Assembly: GCF_001545075.1 (NCBI RefSeq)
Contig: NZ_FCOB02000052.1
Span: forward strand, 1-32,474
Origin: Caballeronia ptereochthonis
GTDB taxonomy: Bacteria > Pseudomonadota > Gammaproteobacteria > Burkholderiales > Burkholderiaceae
DNA length: 32,474 nucleotides
Reading direction: 5' to 3'
Under the pieces are notes generated by a model. It was not told the origin of the DNA. It searched no databases and was given only the letters and a program-made list of their open reading frames with translations. The translations under genes were made by a program, and so were the position numbers. Each line of letters starts with the position of its first letter. Positions within the stretch are counted from its first letter, which is position 1. This document shows positions 24,165 to 32,474 of the stretch, in pieces.

Positions 24165-25475
24165 TCAATGATGCTGCGACTTACGGTAGGCCATGACGCC
24201 CGCTACCGTGTAGAAACTGCCGAAAACCAAAATTCTATCATTTTCGGACGCCCGGCTTAACGCATCTTGGAAAGCTGCCGCGGGTGTTTCAAAGCGAGAA
24301 ACGCTGCTATCGGGCCCGTCGTTGACACCGGCGTCGCGCAACGCATGTTCCAGCTGCTCGGCGGACGCGCCGCGCGGTGTCGGCAAGGCGGTGACGTTCC
24401 AGTGATCGATCTCGCCCTTCAGATGTTTCACCACCCCTTCGATGTCCTTGTCGCGCATGGCGCCGAACACCGCGTAAGTGTATGGAAAATAGCCCATATT
24501 GCCGAGATTTTGCGCCAAAACCGCGGCCGCGTGAGGATTGTGCGCAACGTCGAGGATGATCTGCGGCTTGCCGGGCAACACCTGGAAACGGCCCGGCAGC
24601 TCGACGTTGGCGAGCCCGAGGCGAATGTCCTGCGCCGACACCGGCAGGCGTTCGCGCAAGGATTCGAGCGCGGCCAGCGCCGCCGCGGTGTTGATCAGCT
24701 GGTTCGCGCCGCGCAAAGCCGGATACGCCAGCGCCGAGCGCCGCTGCTCGCGGCCGATGTAGCTCCACTGCTGGCGCTCGTTGCCGGGCTGCGCCTCATA
24801 GCGGAAATCCCGCCCGACGAGCCACAAATCCGCGCCGATCGCCTCGGCATGATCGACGAGGCTCTGTGGCGGAGAAGGATCGCCGCAAATGGCGGGCTTG
24901 CCCGGCCGGAAAATGCCCGCCTTCTCGAAACCGATCTTCTCGCGCGTGTCGCCGAGATAGTCCGTATGGTCGATGTCGATGCTCGTGATCACCGCGCAGT
25001 CCGTATCGACGATATTCACTGCGTCCAGACGCCCGCCGAGCCCGACTTCCAGGATCACCGCATCCAGCCCGCGCGACGCGAAGAGATGCAGGATCGCGAG
25101 CGTCGTGAATTCGAAGTACGTCAGCGAGACGGGCTCCGGCAGGCTCGCGCGCGCCTTTTCCACCGCCTCGAAGTGCTCGAGCAACTCGGCGTCGGTCGCC
25201 TCCGCGCCGTCGATGCGCGCGCGCTCGTTGAACGACAGCAGATGCGGCGAGGTATGGCAGCCCACGCGATAGCCCGCGCGCAGCAGAATCGTTTCGATGA
25301 TCGCGCACGTCGAGCCCTTGCCGTTGGTGCCGCCGACCGTGATGACGGGACACGCGAAGTTCAGTCCGAGCGCTTCCTTCACGCGCCCGATGCGCGCGAG
25401 GCCCATGTCGATGCCGACCGGATGCGCCGCTTCCAGATGGGCAAGCCAGGCGTCCAGGGTGGGGAAAGTGTTCAT
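24165..25475 (-). CDS. folC: Bifunctional folylpolyglutamate / dihydrofolate synthase
   Basis: 436 residues from ATG 25475 (MNTFPTLDAWL). The open frame continues 23 codons upstream into the accD terminator, which I take as spurious. The enzyme joins glutamate to dihydropteroate and adds further glutamates to folates, using ATP. A P-loop GTNGKGS at 49-55 is the Mur-ligase-type nucleotide site, followed by the folate-specific SPHLLSFNERARIDG. Further landmarks are VGLGGRLDAVN, a catalytic-lysine region near IGFEKAGIFRPGKPAI, and in the C-terminal domain LDVAHNPHAA. Length is typical. The ribosome-binding site is weak. The terminator upstream implies its own promoter or leaky read-through from accD. 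Confidence 0.95.
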   Translation of the reverse strand: MNTFPTLDAWLAHLEAAHPVGIDMGLARIGRVKEALGLNFACPVITVGGTNGKGSTCAIIETILLRAGYRVGCHTSPHLLSFNERARIDGAEATDAELLEHFEAVEKARASLPEPVSLTYFEFTTLAILHLFASRGLDAVILEVGLGGRLDAVNIVDTDCAVITSIDIDHTDYLGDTREKIGFEKAGIFRPGKPAICGDPSPPQSLVDHAEAIGADLWLVGRDFRYEAQPGNERQQWSYIGREQRRSALAYPALRGANQLINTAAALAALESLRERLPVSAQDIRLGLANVELPGRFQVLPGKPQIILDVAHNPHAAAVLAQNLGNMGYFPYTYAVFGAMRDKDIEGVVKHLKGEIDHWNVTALPTPRGASAEQLEHALRDAGVNDGPDSSVSRFETPAAAFQDALSRASENDRILVFGSFYTVAGVMAYRKSQHH

Positions 25476-25493
25476 TTTCGAGATCGAGAAAGC

Positions 25494-25533
25494 AAAAACG
25501 CCGCGCGGAACCTCGCGGGGTTCACGCGCGGCG
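25494..25533 (-). terminator. Intrinsic terminator after accD
   Basis: On the minus strand CGCCGCGCG (25533-25525) pairs with CGCGCGGCG (25507-25499), with an inner GAACC/GGTTC helix (25523-25519 with 25512-25508) and a 6-base loop, followed by five Ts (25498-25494). The stem is very stable and begins 20 bases after the accD stop. It ends only 18 bases before the folC start, so it separates accD from folC in transcription. Confidence 0.85.
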
Positions 25534-25553
25534 CGGCGCTGCATACTGAAGGA

Positions 25554-26426
<873 letters not shown>

Positions 26427-26460
26427 CGTTTTTCCTTGACTGATCGGTCGCCGCGCGGCG

Positions 26461-26475
26461 CGCCCGAATCGGGCG
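26461..26475. repeat. GC-rich dyad between trpA and accD
   Basis: CGCCCGA and TCGGGCG flank a single A, set within a longer run of CG-rich alternating sequence (26448-26488). As RNA it would give a 5-bp stem with a 5-base loop plus competing helices. No T-run follows, so it is probably not a terminator; it could slow ribosomes or nucleases. Confidence 0.4.
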
Positions 26476-26494
26476 GGCCGCGGCGGCGCATGTT

Positions 26495-27298
26495 TTACTT
26501 TGCGGCGTCGAGCGCCTGGCGAATCCCGGCGATGAAGCTCGTCAGCGACGCGGCCGCGGTGTCCGGCTGCGCCTCCTCGAGCAGTTGCACGAGACGGCTG
26601 CCGATGACGACGGCGTCCGCGACATCGGCGACGGCGCGCGCGGTTTGCGCGTCGCGAATGCCGAAACCGACGCCGATCGGCAGGGGCACATGCGACTTGA
26701 TGGCCGGGATTTTACTCGCGATGCTGGAAACGTCCAGATTTGCCGCGCCGGTCACGCCCTTGAGCGATACGTAATAGACATAGCCGCTCGCTATCTTGCC
26801 GACCGCCGCGACGCGCTCGTCGGTGGAAGTCGGCGCGAGCAGGAAGATCGGATCGATGCCGGAGGCGCGCATCGCCGCGCCGAAGCTCTCGGCTTCCTCG
26901 GGCGGGTAATCGACCACCAGCACGCCGTCGACGCCCGCTTCCTTCGCCGCCTTGGCGAAGGCGTCGGCGCCCATGCGCTCGATCGGATTGGCATAGCCCA
27001 TCAGCACGACTGGCGTCTTGTCGTCGGTTTCGCGGAAGCGCGCGACATCGGCGAGCACGCTTTTCAGCGTCACGCCGCGCGCGAGCGCCCGCTCGGACGA
27101 ACGCTGGATGACGGGGCCGTCGGCCATCGGGTCCGAAAACGGCACGCCCAGCTCGATGACATCCGCCCCGCCCTTCGCCAGCGCGTGCATGAGTTCGACG
27201 GTCTGCTCGGGATTCGGATCGCCGGCCGTGATGAACGGGATCAGACCTTTCCTGCCCTGCGCGGCCAGCGCCGCAAAAGTGTTCTTGATACGGGACAT
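26495..27298 (-). CDS. trpA: Tryptophan synthase alpha chain
   Basis: 267 residues from ATG 27298 (MSRIKNTFAAL). The frame is open 26 codons further upstream without family likeness. It cleaves indole-3-glycerol phosphate to indole and glyceraldehyde 3-phosphate. The TIM-barrel catalytic pair is E49 and D60 (DVIELGVPFSDPMADGP), the same numbering as in enterobacterial TrpA. The phosphate site includes VGFGIRDAQTA and VIGSRLV. Indole passes directly to TrpB, whose gene lies upstream with the DNA methyltransferase in between. The gap to the methyltransferase stop is 84 bases, and no terminator is seen in it. Confidence 0.97.
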   Translation of the reverse strand: MSRIKNTFAALAAQGRKGLIPFITAGDPNPEQTVELMHALAKGGADVIELGVPFSDPMADGPVIQRSSERALARGVTLKSVLADVARFRETDDKTPVVLMGYANPIERMGADAFAKAAKEAGVDGVLVVDYPPEEAESFGAAMRASGIDPIFLLAPTSTDERVAAVGKIASGYVYYVSLKGVTGAANLDVSSIASKIPAIKSHVPLPIGVGFGIRDAQTARAVADVADAVVIGSRLVQLLEEAQPDTAAASLTSFIAGIRQALDAAK

Positions 27299-27382
27299 GA
27301 GAATTCTCGAAGTCGTATTCGTTTGCGTCAGAGCCTTTCCGGCATCTGACGCGATCAGCGACGAAAATCGGCGCAACTTTCG

Positions 27383-28261
27383 CTATTTTGCGGTCTGCGC
27401 GGCGGCATCCGTTGCTATGAGCGCCTTGCGGCGCGGACGGGCCGGCGCGCTTGCCCGAAGCCGCGCAGCGCGCGCTTCGGCGATGCGGCCTTCCGCGATC
27501 GCGCAGTAATCCGCATTGATCTCATAGCCCGTGAACTCGCGTCCATGACGCGCGCACGCAACCGCCGTCGTGCCGCTGCCCATGAACGGATCGAGCACGC
27601 GGCCGCCCGGCGGGCAGCTCGCCAGCACCATGCGCTCGACGATCTCCAGCGGCTTTTGCGTCGGATGATCCACGCGCTCCGCGTGCTGCCTGTGCAGCCG
27701 CGACACCGACCAGACATCCTTCGGGTTGTAGCCGAGCTCCAGCCACTTGCTGCCTTCGAAGATCTTGCGCGAGCGCGCCTTTTTCGTCTCTGCGTCGTAG
27801 GGAATGCGCACCGGATCGAGATCGAAGTAGTAATCCTTCGATACCGCGAAATAGCCGATGTTGTCGTGCACCGAGGTGAATTTACGCGTCGTTCCGCCCA
27901 TGCTCGGCACGCGCCGGTCCCAGACGATTTCGTTGATCATCAGGAGACGGCGCTTGAGGAACACGAACAGCTCGGGCGAATACTGCCAGGTGCAGAAGAT
28001 GTACAACGAGCCACTCGCCTTGAGTTTCGGGATCGCCAGATCGAGCCAGCGATACGTCCACTCCAGAAAGGCGTCGCCGGACAGCATGTCCGAATCGTTC
28101 CCGTAATCCTTGCCCAGACCATAGGGCGGATCCGCAACGATCAGATCGATCGACGCGTCGGGAATGGTCGCGGCATCGGCCAGGAAATCGCGGTTGCGGA
28201 TGTCGGCGCCGGCGCCCGTGAGAGCGCCGACGGACAACGGCTCGTCGATGACGGTGCGCAT
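27383..28261 (-). CDS. Orphan DNA (adenine-N6) methyltransferase between trpB and trpA
   Basis: 292 residues. It has the beta-class order: motif IV DPPYG at 44-48 near the N-terminus and the AdoMet motif DPFMGSGTT at 224-232 near the C-terminus, with HPTQKP at 199-204. DPPY points to an amino-methyltransferase, most likely adenine-N6. The region between (about 55-195) would hold the target-recognition part. The last 40 residues are Arg/Ala-rich and may bind DNA. No restriction endonuclease gene is nearby. I recall that the corresponding Burkholderia cenocepacia enzyme methylates CACAG and affects motility and biofilm; whether this one shares the target is inference. The gene starts 11 bases after the trpB stop, so it is in the trp transcript. 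Confidence 0.9.
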   Translation of the reverse strand: MRTVIDEPLSVGALTGAGADIRNRDFLADAATIPDASIDLIVADPPYGLGKDYGNDSDMLSGDAFLEWTYRWLDLAIPKLKASGSLYIFCTWQYSPELFVFLKRRLLMINEIVWDRRVPSMGGTTRKFTSVHDNIGYFAVSKDYYFDLDPVRIPYDAETKKARSRKIFEGSKWLELGYNPKDVWSVSRLHRQHAERVDHPTQKPLEIVERMVLASCPPGGRVLDPFMGSGTTAVACARHGREFTGYEINADYCAIAEGRIAEARAARLRASAPARPRRKALIATDAAAQTAK

Positions 28262-28272
28262 CTGCTATGGGC

Positions 28273-29466
28273 TCAGAACTGGATGCCCGATCGCTCGGCG
28301 ACCGTATGCATGTCCTTGTCGCCCCGGCCCGACAGATTGACGAGCAGCACCTTGTCGCGCGGCAGCGTCTTCGCGAGCTTCGCCCCGTAAGCGAGCGCGT
28401 GGCTCGATTCGAGCGCCGGGATGATGCCCTCGATGCGGCAGCAGTCGTGGAAGGCCTTGAGCGCTTCGTCGTCGGTGATGCCGACGTACTCCGCGCGGCC
28501 CGTGTCCTTCAGCCACGCGTGCTCGGGACCGACGCCCGGATAGTCGAGGCCCGCCGACACCGAATGCGTCTCGATGATCTGGCCGTTCTCGTCCTGCAAC
28601 AGGTACGTGCGGTTGCCGTGCAGCACGCCGGGGCTGCCGCCCATCAGCGAGGCGGCATGGCGGCCCGTATCGATGCCGTCGCCCGCGGCTTCGACGCCGA
28701 TCAGCCTGACGTCCTCATCGTCGATATACGGATAAAAGATGCCCATCGCGTTCGAACCGCCGCCGACGCAGGCAATCACGGCGTCCGGCTGGCGGCCGGT
28801 CATTTCGGGCATCTGCACGCGGCATTCGTCGCCGATCACGCGCTGGAAATCGCGCACCATCATCGGATACGGATGCGGACCCGCCACCGTGCCGATGATG
28901 TAGAACGTGTTCTCGACGTTCGTCACCCAGTCGCGCATGGCTTCGTTGAGCGCGTCCTTGAGCGTCTTCGAGCCGGATTCGACCGGCACGACCGTCGCGC
29001 CGAGGAGCTTCATGCGATAGACGTTCGCGGCCTGGCGGCGCACGTCCTCCGCGCCCATGTAGACGACGCACTCCATGCCGAAGCGCGCCGCGATCGTCGC
29101 CGTCGCCACGCCGTGCTGGCCCGCGCCGGTTTCCGCGATCACGCGCGGCTTGCCCATCTTGCGGGCGAGCAGCGCCTGGCCGATCACGTTGTTCACCTTG
29201 TGCGCGCCGGTGTGATTCAGGTCCTCGCGCTTCAGGTAAAGCTGCGCGCCGCCGAGCATGTCGCTCCAGCGCTTCGCGTGATAAATCGGCGAAGGACGGC
29301 CGACGTAATGCTTGAGCTCATACTCGTATTCGGCGAGAAACTCGGGATCTTGACGTGCCGCTTCATACGCGACGCGCAACTCATCGAGCGCGTGGATGAG
29401 CGTTTCGGAGACGAACACGCCTCCATACTGGCCGAAGTGGCCTCTTTCGTCTGGCAAGTTGTACAT
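28273..29466 (-). CDS. trpB: Tryptophan synthase beta chain
   Basis: 397 residues from ATG 29466 (MYNLPDERGHFGQYGG), with GAGAG about nine bases upstream. The frame is open 20 codons further up, overlapping the trpF end, which I reject. It condenses indole with serine using PLP. The PLP lysine is K90 in NHTGAHKVNN, and the phosphate-binding loop is GGGSNAMG. The sequence matches the TrpB1 type, which pairs with TrpA. The family end GRGDKDMHTV is present. It follows trpF by 49 bases and is followed 11 bases on by the methyltransferase gene. Confidence 0.98.
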   Translation of the reverse strand: MYNLPDERGHFGQYGGVFVSETLIHALDELRVAYEAARQDPEFLAEYEYELKHYVGRPSPIYHAKRWSDMLGGAQLYLKREDLNHTGAHKVNNVIGQALLARKMGKPRVIAETGAGQHGVATATIAARFGMECVVYMGAEDVRRQAANVYRMKLLGATVVPVESGSKTLKDALNEAMRDWVTNVENTFYIIGTVAGPHPYPMMVRDFQRVIGDECRVQMPEMTGRQPDAVIACVGGGSNAMGIFYPYIDDEDVRLIGVEAAGDGIDTGRHAASLMGGSPGVLHGNRTYLLQDENGQIIETHSVSAGLDYPGVGPEHAWLKDTGRAEYVGITDDEALKAFHDCCRIEGIIPALESSHALAYGAKLAKTLPRDKVLLVNLSGRGDKDMHTVAERSGIQF

Positions 29467-29515
29467 TGCGTCACTCTCTCGGTTCCGCGAGCCGGCAGTG
29501 CGGCTCACGTTCGAT

Positions 29516-30184
29516 TCATCCGGCATCCGCCGCGCGCACCGCGCGCACGAATGCCGCCATTCGGGCGGGATCCTTCACGCCCTTGGCGCCCGGCACTTCG
29601 ATGCCGCTCGAGACATCGACCGCGTACGGGCGCACGCGCCGAATGGCGTCACTGACGTTTTGCGCGTTCAACCCACCACTCAAAACGGCCCGATGCCCGA
29701 GATCTGTTGGGATAAGTGACCAATCGAATACCTTTCCACCGCCGCCGAAGCCCTCGACGAGAGCGTCGAGCAGAAGGCCGCCTGCGGCTTTGAATTCAAG
29801 AGACGATTCTATCAAATGGGCCGTCGACGCATCAGGCCCAATACGCAGTGCGCGCCAATAGGATAAACCCGCAATTTCGGCGAGTTCTTCGCATTTTTCC
29901 GGCGTTTCGTCGCCGTGAAACTGCAGCAGCGAAAGCGGCACGTTCGACGTGACTTCCCGGATCCACCCGGGTGTCGCGTTCACGAAAAGCCCCACGGCCG
30001 ACACGAGGGGCGGCACGTACCGCGCCAGTTCGACCGCCTGTGCGACGCTCACCGAGCGCGGGCTCGGCGGATAGAACACGAAGCCCACGGCATCCGCGCC
30101 GAGCGCGATGGCGTGCTGCACGTCCTCGACGCGGGACAGTCCACACAGCTTGATGCGGGTGCGATGCAAATCAGTTTCGGTCAT
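29516..30184 (-). CDS. trpF: Phosphoribosylanthranilate isomerase
   Basis: 222 residues. It performs the Amadori rearrangement of phosphoribosylanthranilate in tryptophan synthesis. The general base is Cys14 in KLCGLSRVEDV and the general acid D140 in GLLLDALVEGFGGGGKVFDW. The phosphate-binding end VDVSSGIEVPGAKGVKDP is intact. ATG 30184 has GGAG five bases upstream and overlaps the truA stop by four bases (ATGA type), so the two are translationally coupled. trpC, trpD and trpE are not nearby, as expected for a split trp pathway. Confidence 0.96.
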   Translation of the reverse strand: MTETDLHRTRIKLCGLSRVEDVQHAIALGADAVGFVFYPPSPRSVSVAQAVELARYVPPLVSAVGLFVNATPGWIREVTSNVPLSLLQFHGDETPEKCEELAEIAGLSYWRALRIGPDASTAHLIESSLEFKAAGGLLLDALVEGFGGGGKVFDWSLIPTDLGHRAVLSGGLNAQNVSDAIRRVRPYAVDVSSGIEVPGAKGVKDPARMAAFVRAVRAADAG

Positions 30185-30984
30185 TTCGGCTCCGCCCAGA
30201 TTGCGCTCCAGGGCATGCTGGCGATATGCGGCGGCGGCACCGCGAAGTGTTCAGGATAGCCCACCTCGGCCAGATACAGCCCGTCGGGCATGAAGGTAGG
30301 CGCGGCGGCGCGGCGGTCGCGCGCGGCGAGGACTTCGGCCATCCACGAAGCGGGATGACGGCCCCGGCCGATCGCGACGAAGCATCCCATCAGGTTGCGC
30401 ACCATGTGATGCAGGAACGCGTTGGCGCGGAACCGGAAGTGGATGAAATCGCCCTGCTTGCGCACGTCGATCCGATAGACGTGCTTCACCGGGGTTTTCG
30501 ACTGGCAATCCGCCGCGCGGAACGACGAGAAATCGTGCTCGCCGATCAGGCACGCGGTGGCCTCGCGCATCGCGGCGACGTCGAGCGGCGTGTGCACCCA
30601 TCCCGCGCGTTTCGTCAGCATGGGTGAACGCACCGGATTGACGTACAGGACGTAAAAGTACGTGCGCTCGAAGGCCGCGAAACGCGCGTGGAAGTCATCG
30701 GGCATCGGCTTCGCCCACTGCACCGCGATCGTATCCGGCAGGAAGGCGTTCGTGCCGCGCACCCACGAGAACTCGGCACGGTCCAGATCGGTATCGAAAT
30801 GCACCACTTGGCCGAGGCCGTGAACGCCGGTATCCGTGCGGCCGGCCACGACCGTCTGCAGCGGCGTCTGCGCGAACTCCGCGAGCGCGCGCTCCAGTTG
30901 GTTCTGCACCGTCTTGCCGTGCGGCTGGGATTGCCAGCCGCAGAACGCCGAACCGTCGTACTGAATGCCTAAAGCAATACGCAT
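30181..30984 (-). CDS. truA: tRNA pseudouridine synthase A
   Basis: 267 residues. It converts uridines 38-40 of the tRNA anticodon stem-loop to pseudouridine. The catalytic aspartate is D51 in AGRTDTGVHGLGQVVHF. Further landmarks are RIALGIQYDGSAFCGWQSQ at the N-terminus, FHARFAAFERTYFYVLY in the middle and FRFRANAFLHHMVRNLMG towards the end. Length is normal. The start lies one base after the stop of the FimV-like gene, without a clear ribosome-binding site, and its end overlaps trpF. This gives a tightly coupled fimV-truA-trpF run. Confidence 0.96.
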   Translation of the reverse strand: MRIALGIQYDGSAFCGWQSQPHGKTVQNQLERALAEFAQTPLQTVVAGRTDTGVHGLGQVVHFDTDLDRAEFSWVRGTNAFLPDTIAVQWAKPMPDDFHARFAAFERTYFYVLYVNPVRSPMLTKRAGWVHTPLDVAAMREATACLIGEHDFSSFRAADCQSKTPVKHVYRIDVRKQGDFIHFRFRANAFLHHMVRNLMGCFVAIGRGRHPASWMAEVLAARDRRAAAPTFMPDGLYLAEVGYPEHFAVPPPHIASMPWSAIWAEPK

Positions 30985-30985
30985 C

Positions 30986-32474
30986 TCAGGAGTGCGGAGC
31001 CAGCGTCGAAAGAAGGGTGGCGGCCTGCTGGCGCGTCGCCGGATCGTTCGATTCGATCACTTCCTGCAGCAGGGTCCGCGCGCCCTGAAGGTCGCCCAGT
31101 TCGATGTATTCGGCGGCGAGCTCAAGCTTGTTGCGCGCGATAGTAGCCAGTTGCGCGGACGTCAGGGCGGGCAGCGGCTCGGTCGCGCTCGACGACGGGC
31201 CGAGATCGAAATCGAGGCTCAGCGGCCCGAACTTCGTCGCGCCCAAGCCCGCGACCGACGCCGCACCCGCGGTGCCCGCCTCGATCTGCGAAGCCACCGA
31301 CTGCGGCTGCTTCGCGACGGAATCGGCTTGCTGCGCCGGATTCGGCTGGGCCACCGGCTGAGGCACGAACGGCGCCTGCTCGATCGACTGCGCGCCCGCC
31401 GCCCCGGAGCTCGGCGATGCTTCGAGGCGTGCTTCGCGCGGAGGCGGTTCGAGCGTCGAAGGCGGCGTGCTCGCGACAGGCGGCGGCGTGGCCGTTGCGG
31501 GTTCCGCCGTACCGGGCTGATTGAGCTTCAGCTCCATGCGAGGCGGCAAGCCCATGTCGAGCGAGTCGAGCGCCTGAATCGCCTCTTGCGGGAACTTGGG
31601 CATCGGGAAACTGTGCGCGAGCGCGGGTTCCTCGTCGAGCTCAAGGCCCGGGCGTTGCTGCGCTTCGAGCGCCGCCTGTTCGTCGGCGCTCCGCGCCCTC
31701 AGTTCGCGAAGCTCGGCTTCGCGCGCAATGATTTCGCGTGCGGCGGCTTCCCGCGCCTGCTCCTCGCGGCCGGTCAACTCGCGCAGTTCGGCCTCCCGCG
31801 AGTCGACTTCGCGCGCGGCCAGTTCGCGGGCGAGCGCTTCCCGTGCGGCGGCTTCCCGCGCGCGATTTTCCTGCTCTTCGGCCTCTTGTGCGGCCGCCTG
31901 CCGCGCCGCGGCTTCACGCTCCTCCGCTTGCCATTTTTCAGCCTCGTGCTCCGCGGACCGACCGGCTCGCGGTTCGTCCGTTTCCACCGCGCTCCGCGGA
32001 GCGTCGGGCAGCGGCGGAACGAAATCGGGATGTCGGGCCGCAGGCGCAACGGGCGCGAACGGCGCGGCTTCTTTCGCCGCGCTGGCAGCGGGCCCGGACG
32101 CTGCTGCACGCGCCTCGGTCGGCGGAGGCAGTTCGTCCTCGGAAGGCGTCGGGCTTGCCGCGACCGCATCCGGTTCGGATCGCTCGACCGATTTGCCCGC
32201 CGCACCGGCTACCGCGGCGATGCCTGCGGCCGACGCCGCGTCCGCCGTTCCGAGCGCTTCATTGCGCGCGTCCGCATCGGCTTGCGCTTCCTCCAGGGTG
32301 CGGAACGAGCGAGGCGCGCGATCGTCGTCTTCGACCTTCGCCTGGCGCCGCTTGCCGCGCCGCATCATGAGCAGCAGGACGGCGATCACCGCGATCACGA
32401 TGCCGACGATCACCGGCGTCGTGCCGCCGCCTTTTTCGGGCGCGGGCACGGGCGCCGTGCTGGCAGGCGCGCTC
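30986..32474 (-). CDS. fimV: FimV-like protein, C-terminal part (runs off the window)
   Basis: About 495 residues are visible; the reading frame stays open to the right edge. A GTG at 32449 is internal to a Pro/Ala linker and is probably not the start. A membrane helix (TPVIVGIVIAVIAVLLLMM) is followed by a basic stop-transfer segment. Then come a long acidic and Ala/Pro-rich cytoplasmic region and a highly charged stretch (about 31680-31960) made of short Arg-Glu-Ala repeats such as REAAAREALARELAAREV, probably coiled coil. The C-terminal 55 residues match the FimV tail (ARNKLELAAEYIELGDLQGARTLLQEVI), a TPR-like helix pair. FimV proteins act at the cell pole in type IV pilus assembly and signalling. 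The LysM-bearing N-terminal part would lie beyond the window. Confidence 0.85.
   Translation of the reverse strand, partial: SAPASTAPVPAPEKGGGTTPVIVGIVIAVIAVLLLMMRRGKRRQAKVEDDDRAPRSFRTLEEAQADADARNEALGTADAASAAGIAAVAGAAGKSVERSEPDAVAASPTPSEDELPPPTEARAAASGPAASAAKEAAPFAPVAPAARHPDFVPPLPDAPRSAVETDEPRAGRSAEHEAEKWQAEEREAAARQAAAQEAEEQENRAREAAAREALARELAAREVDSREAELRELTGREEQAREAAAREIIAREAELRELRARSADEQAALEAQQRPGLELDEEPALAHSFPMPKFPQEAIQALDSLDMGLPPRMELKLNQPGTAEPATATPPPVASTPPSTLEPPPREARLEASPSSGAAGAQSIEQAPFVPQPVAQPNPAQQADSVAKQPQSVASQIEAGTAGAASVAGLGATKFGPLSLDFDLGPSSSATEPLPALTSAQLATIARNKLELAAEYIELGDLQGARTLLQEVIESNDPATRQQAATLLSTLAPHS

Noticed and set aside
31680..31960. Regularly repeated GC-rich units that could suggest a CRISPR array
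   Set aside because: Units are short, degenerate, without spacers and in frame with a coiled-coil coding region.

Overview
The window looks like a replicon of a high-GC betaproteobacterium of the Burkholderia/Paraburkholderia/Caballeronia group. The evidence is the strong G/C third-position bias and the gene order fimV - truA - trpF - trpB - DNA methyltransferase - trpA - accD - folC - SPOR protein - cvpA - purF - metZ, which I recognise as conserved in that group. The genus call is inference; no rRNA or tRNA gene is present to settle it.

Layout. (1) 1-689 has no gene and holds a large imperfect inverted repeat with smaller palindromes, probably a dispersed intergenic repeat. (2) 690-3237 (minus) has a soluble PAS-type histidine kinase with a degraded ATP-binding domain, then a CorC/HlyC-family DUF21-CBS membrane protein with its own promoter-like site. 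(3) 3886-18454 (plus) is an exopolysaccharide locus of Wzx/Wzy type: a GT2 glycosyltransferase, an N,N-dimethylformamidase-like protein, a Wzx flippase, a 53-residue small ORF, three GT-B (GT4-like) glycosyltransferases, a membrane-anchored or secreted clan-A glycoside hydrolase, a Wzc-like tyrosine autokinase and a Wzy-like polymerase. Gaps of 300-575 bases and several hairpins suggest at least four transcription units. (4) 18572-19704 (plus) has an FKBP-type prolyl isomerase and an AraC-type regulator. They converge, with a 6-base gap, on (5) 19711-32474 (minus), the housekeeping block for methionine, purine, folate, fatty-acid and tryptophan synthesis, tRNA pseudouridylation and a FimV-like protein that runs off the right edge.

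How the genes work together. In the polysaccharide locus the glycosyltransferases would build a lipid-linked repeat unit, Wzx would flip it, Wzy would polymerise it and the autokinase would control chain length and export. The hydrolase would trim or release polymer. The dimethylformamidase-like protein is the least explained member. No initiating sugar-phosphate transferase and no Wza outer-membrane exporter is in the window, so these must lie elsewhere. In the minus-strand block trpF, trpB and trpA finish tryptophan synthesis. The methyltransferase between trpB and trpA has no restriction partner and probably acts on the whole genome.

The best candidates for something undescribed are the dimethylformamidase-like enzyme in a polysaccharide locus, the 28-bp dyad at 9018-9045 upstream of the glycosyltransferase run, the small ORF at 8551, the large inverted repeat at the left edge, and a possible terminator/antiterminator between purF and metZ.
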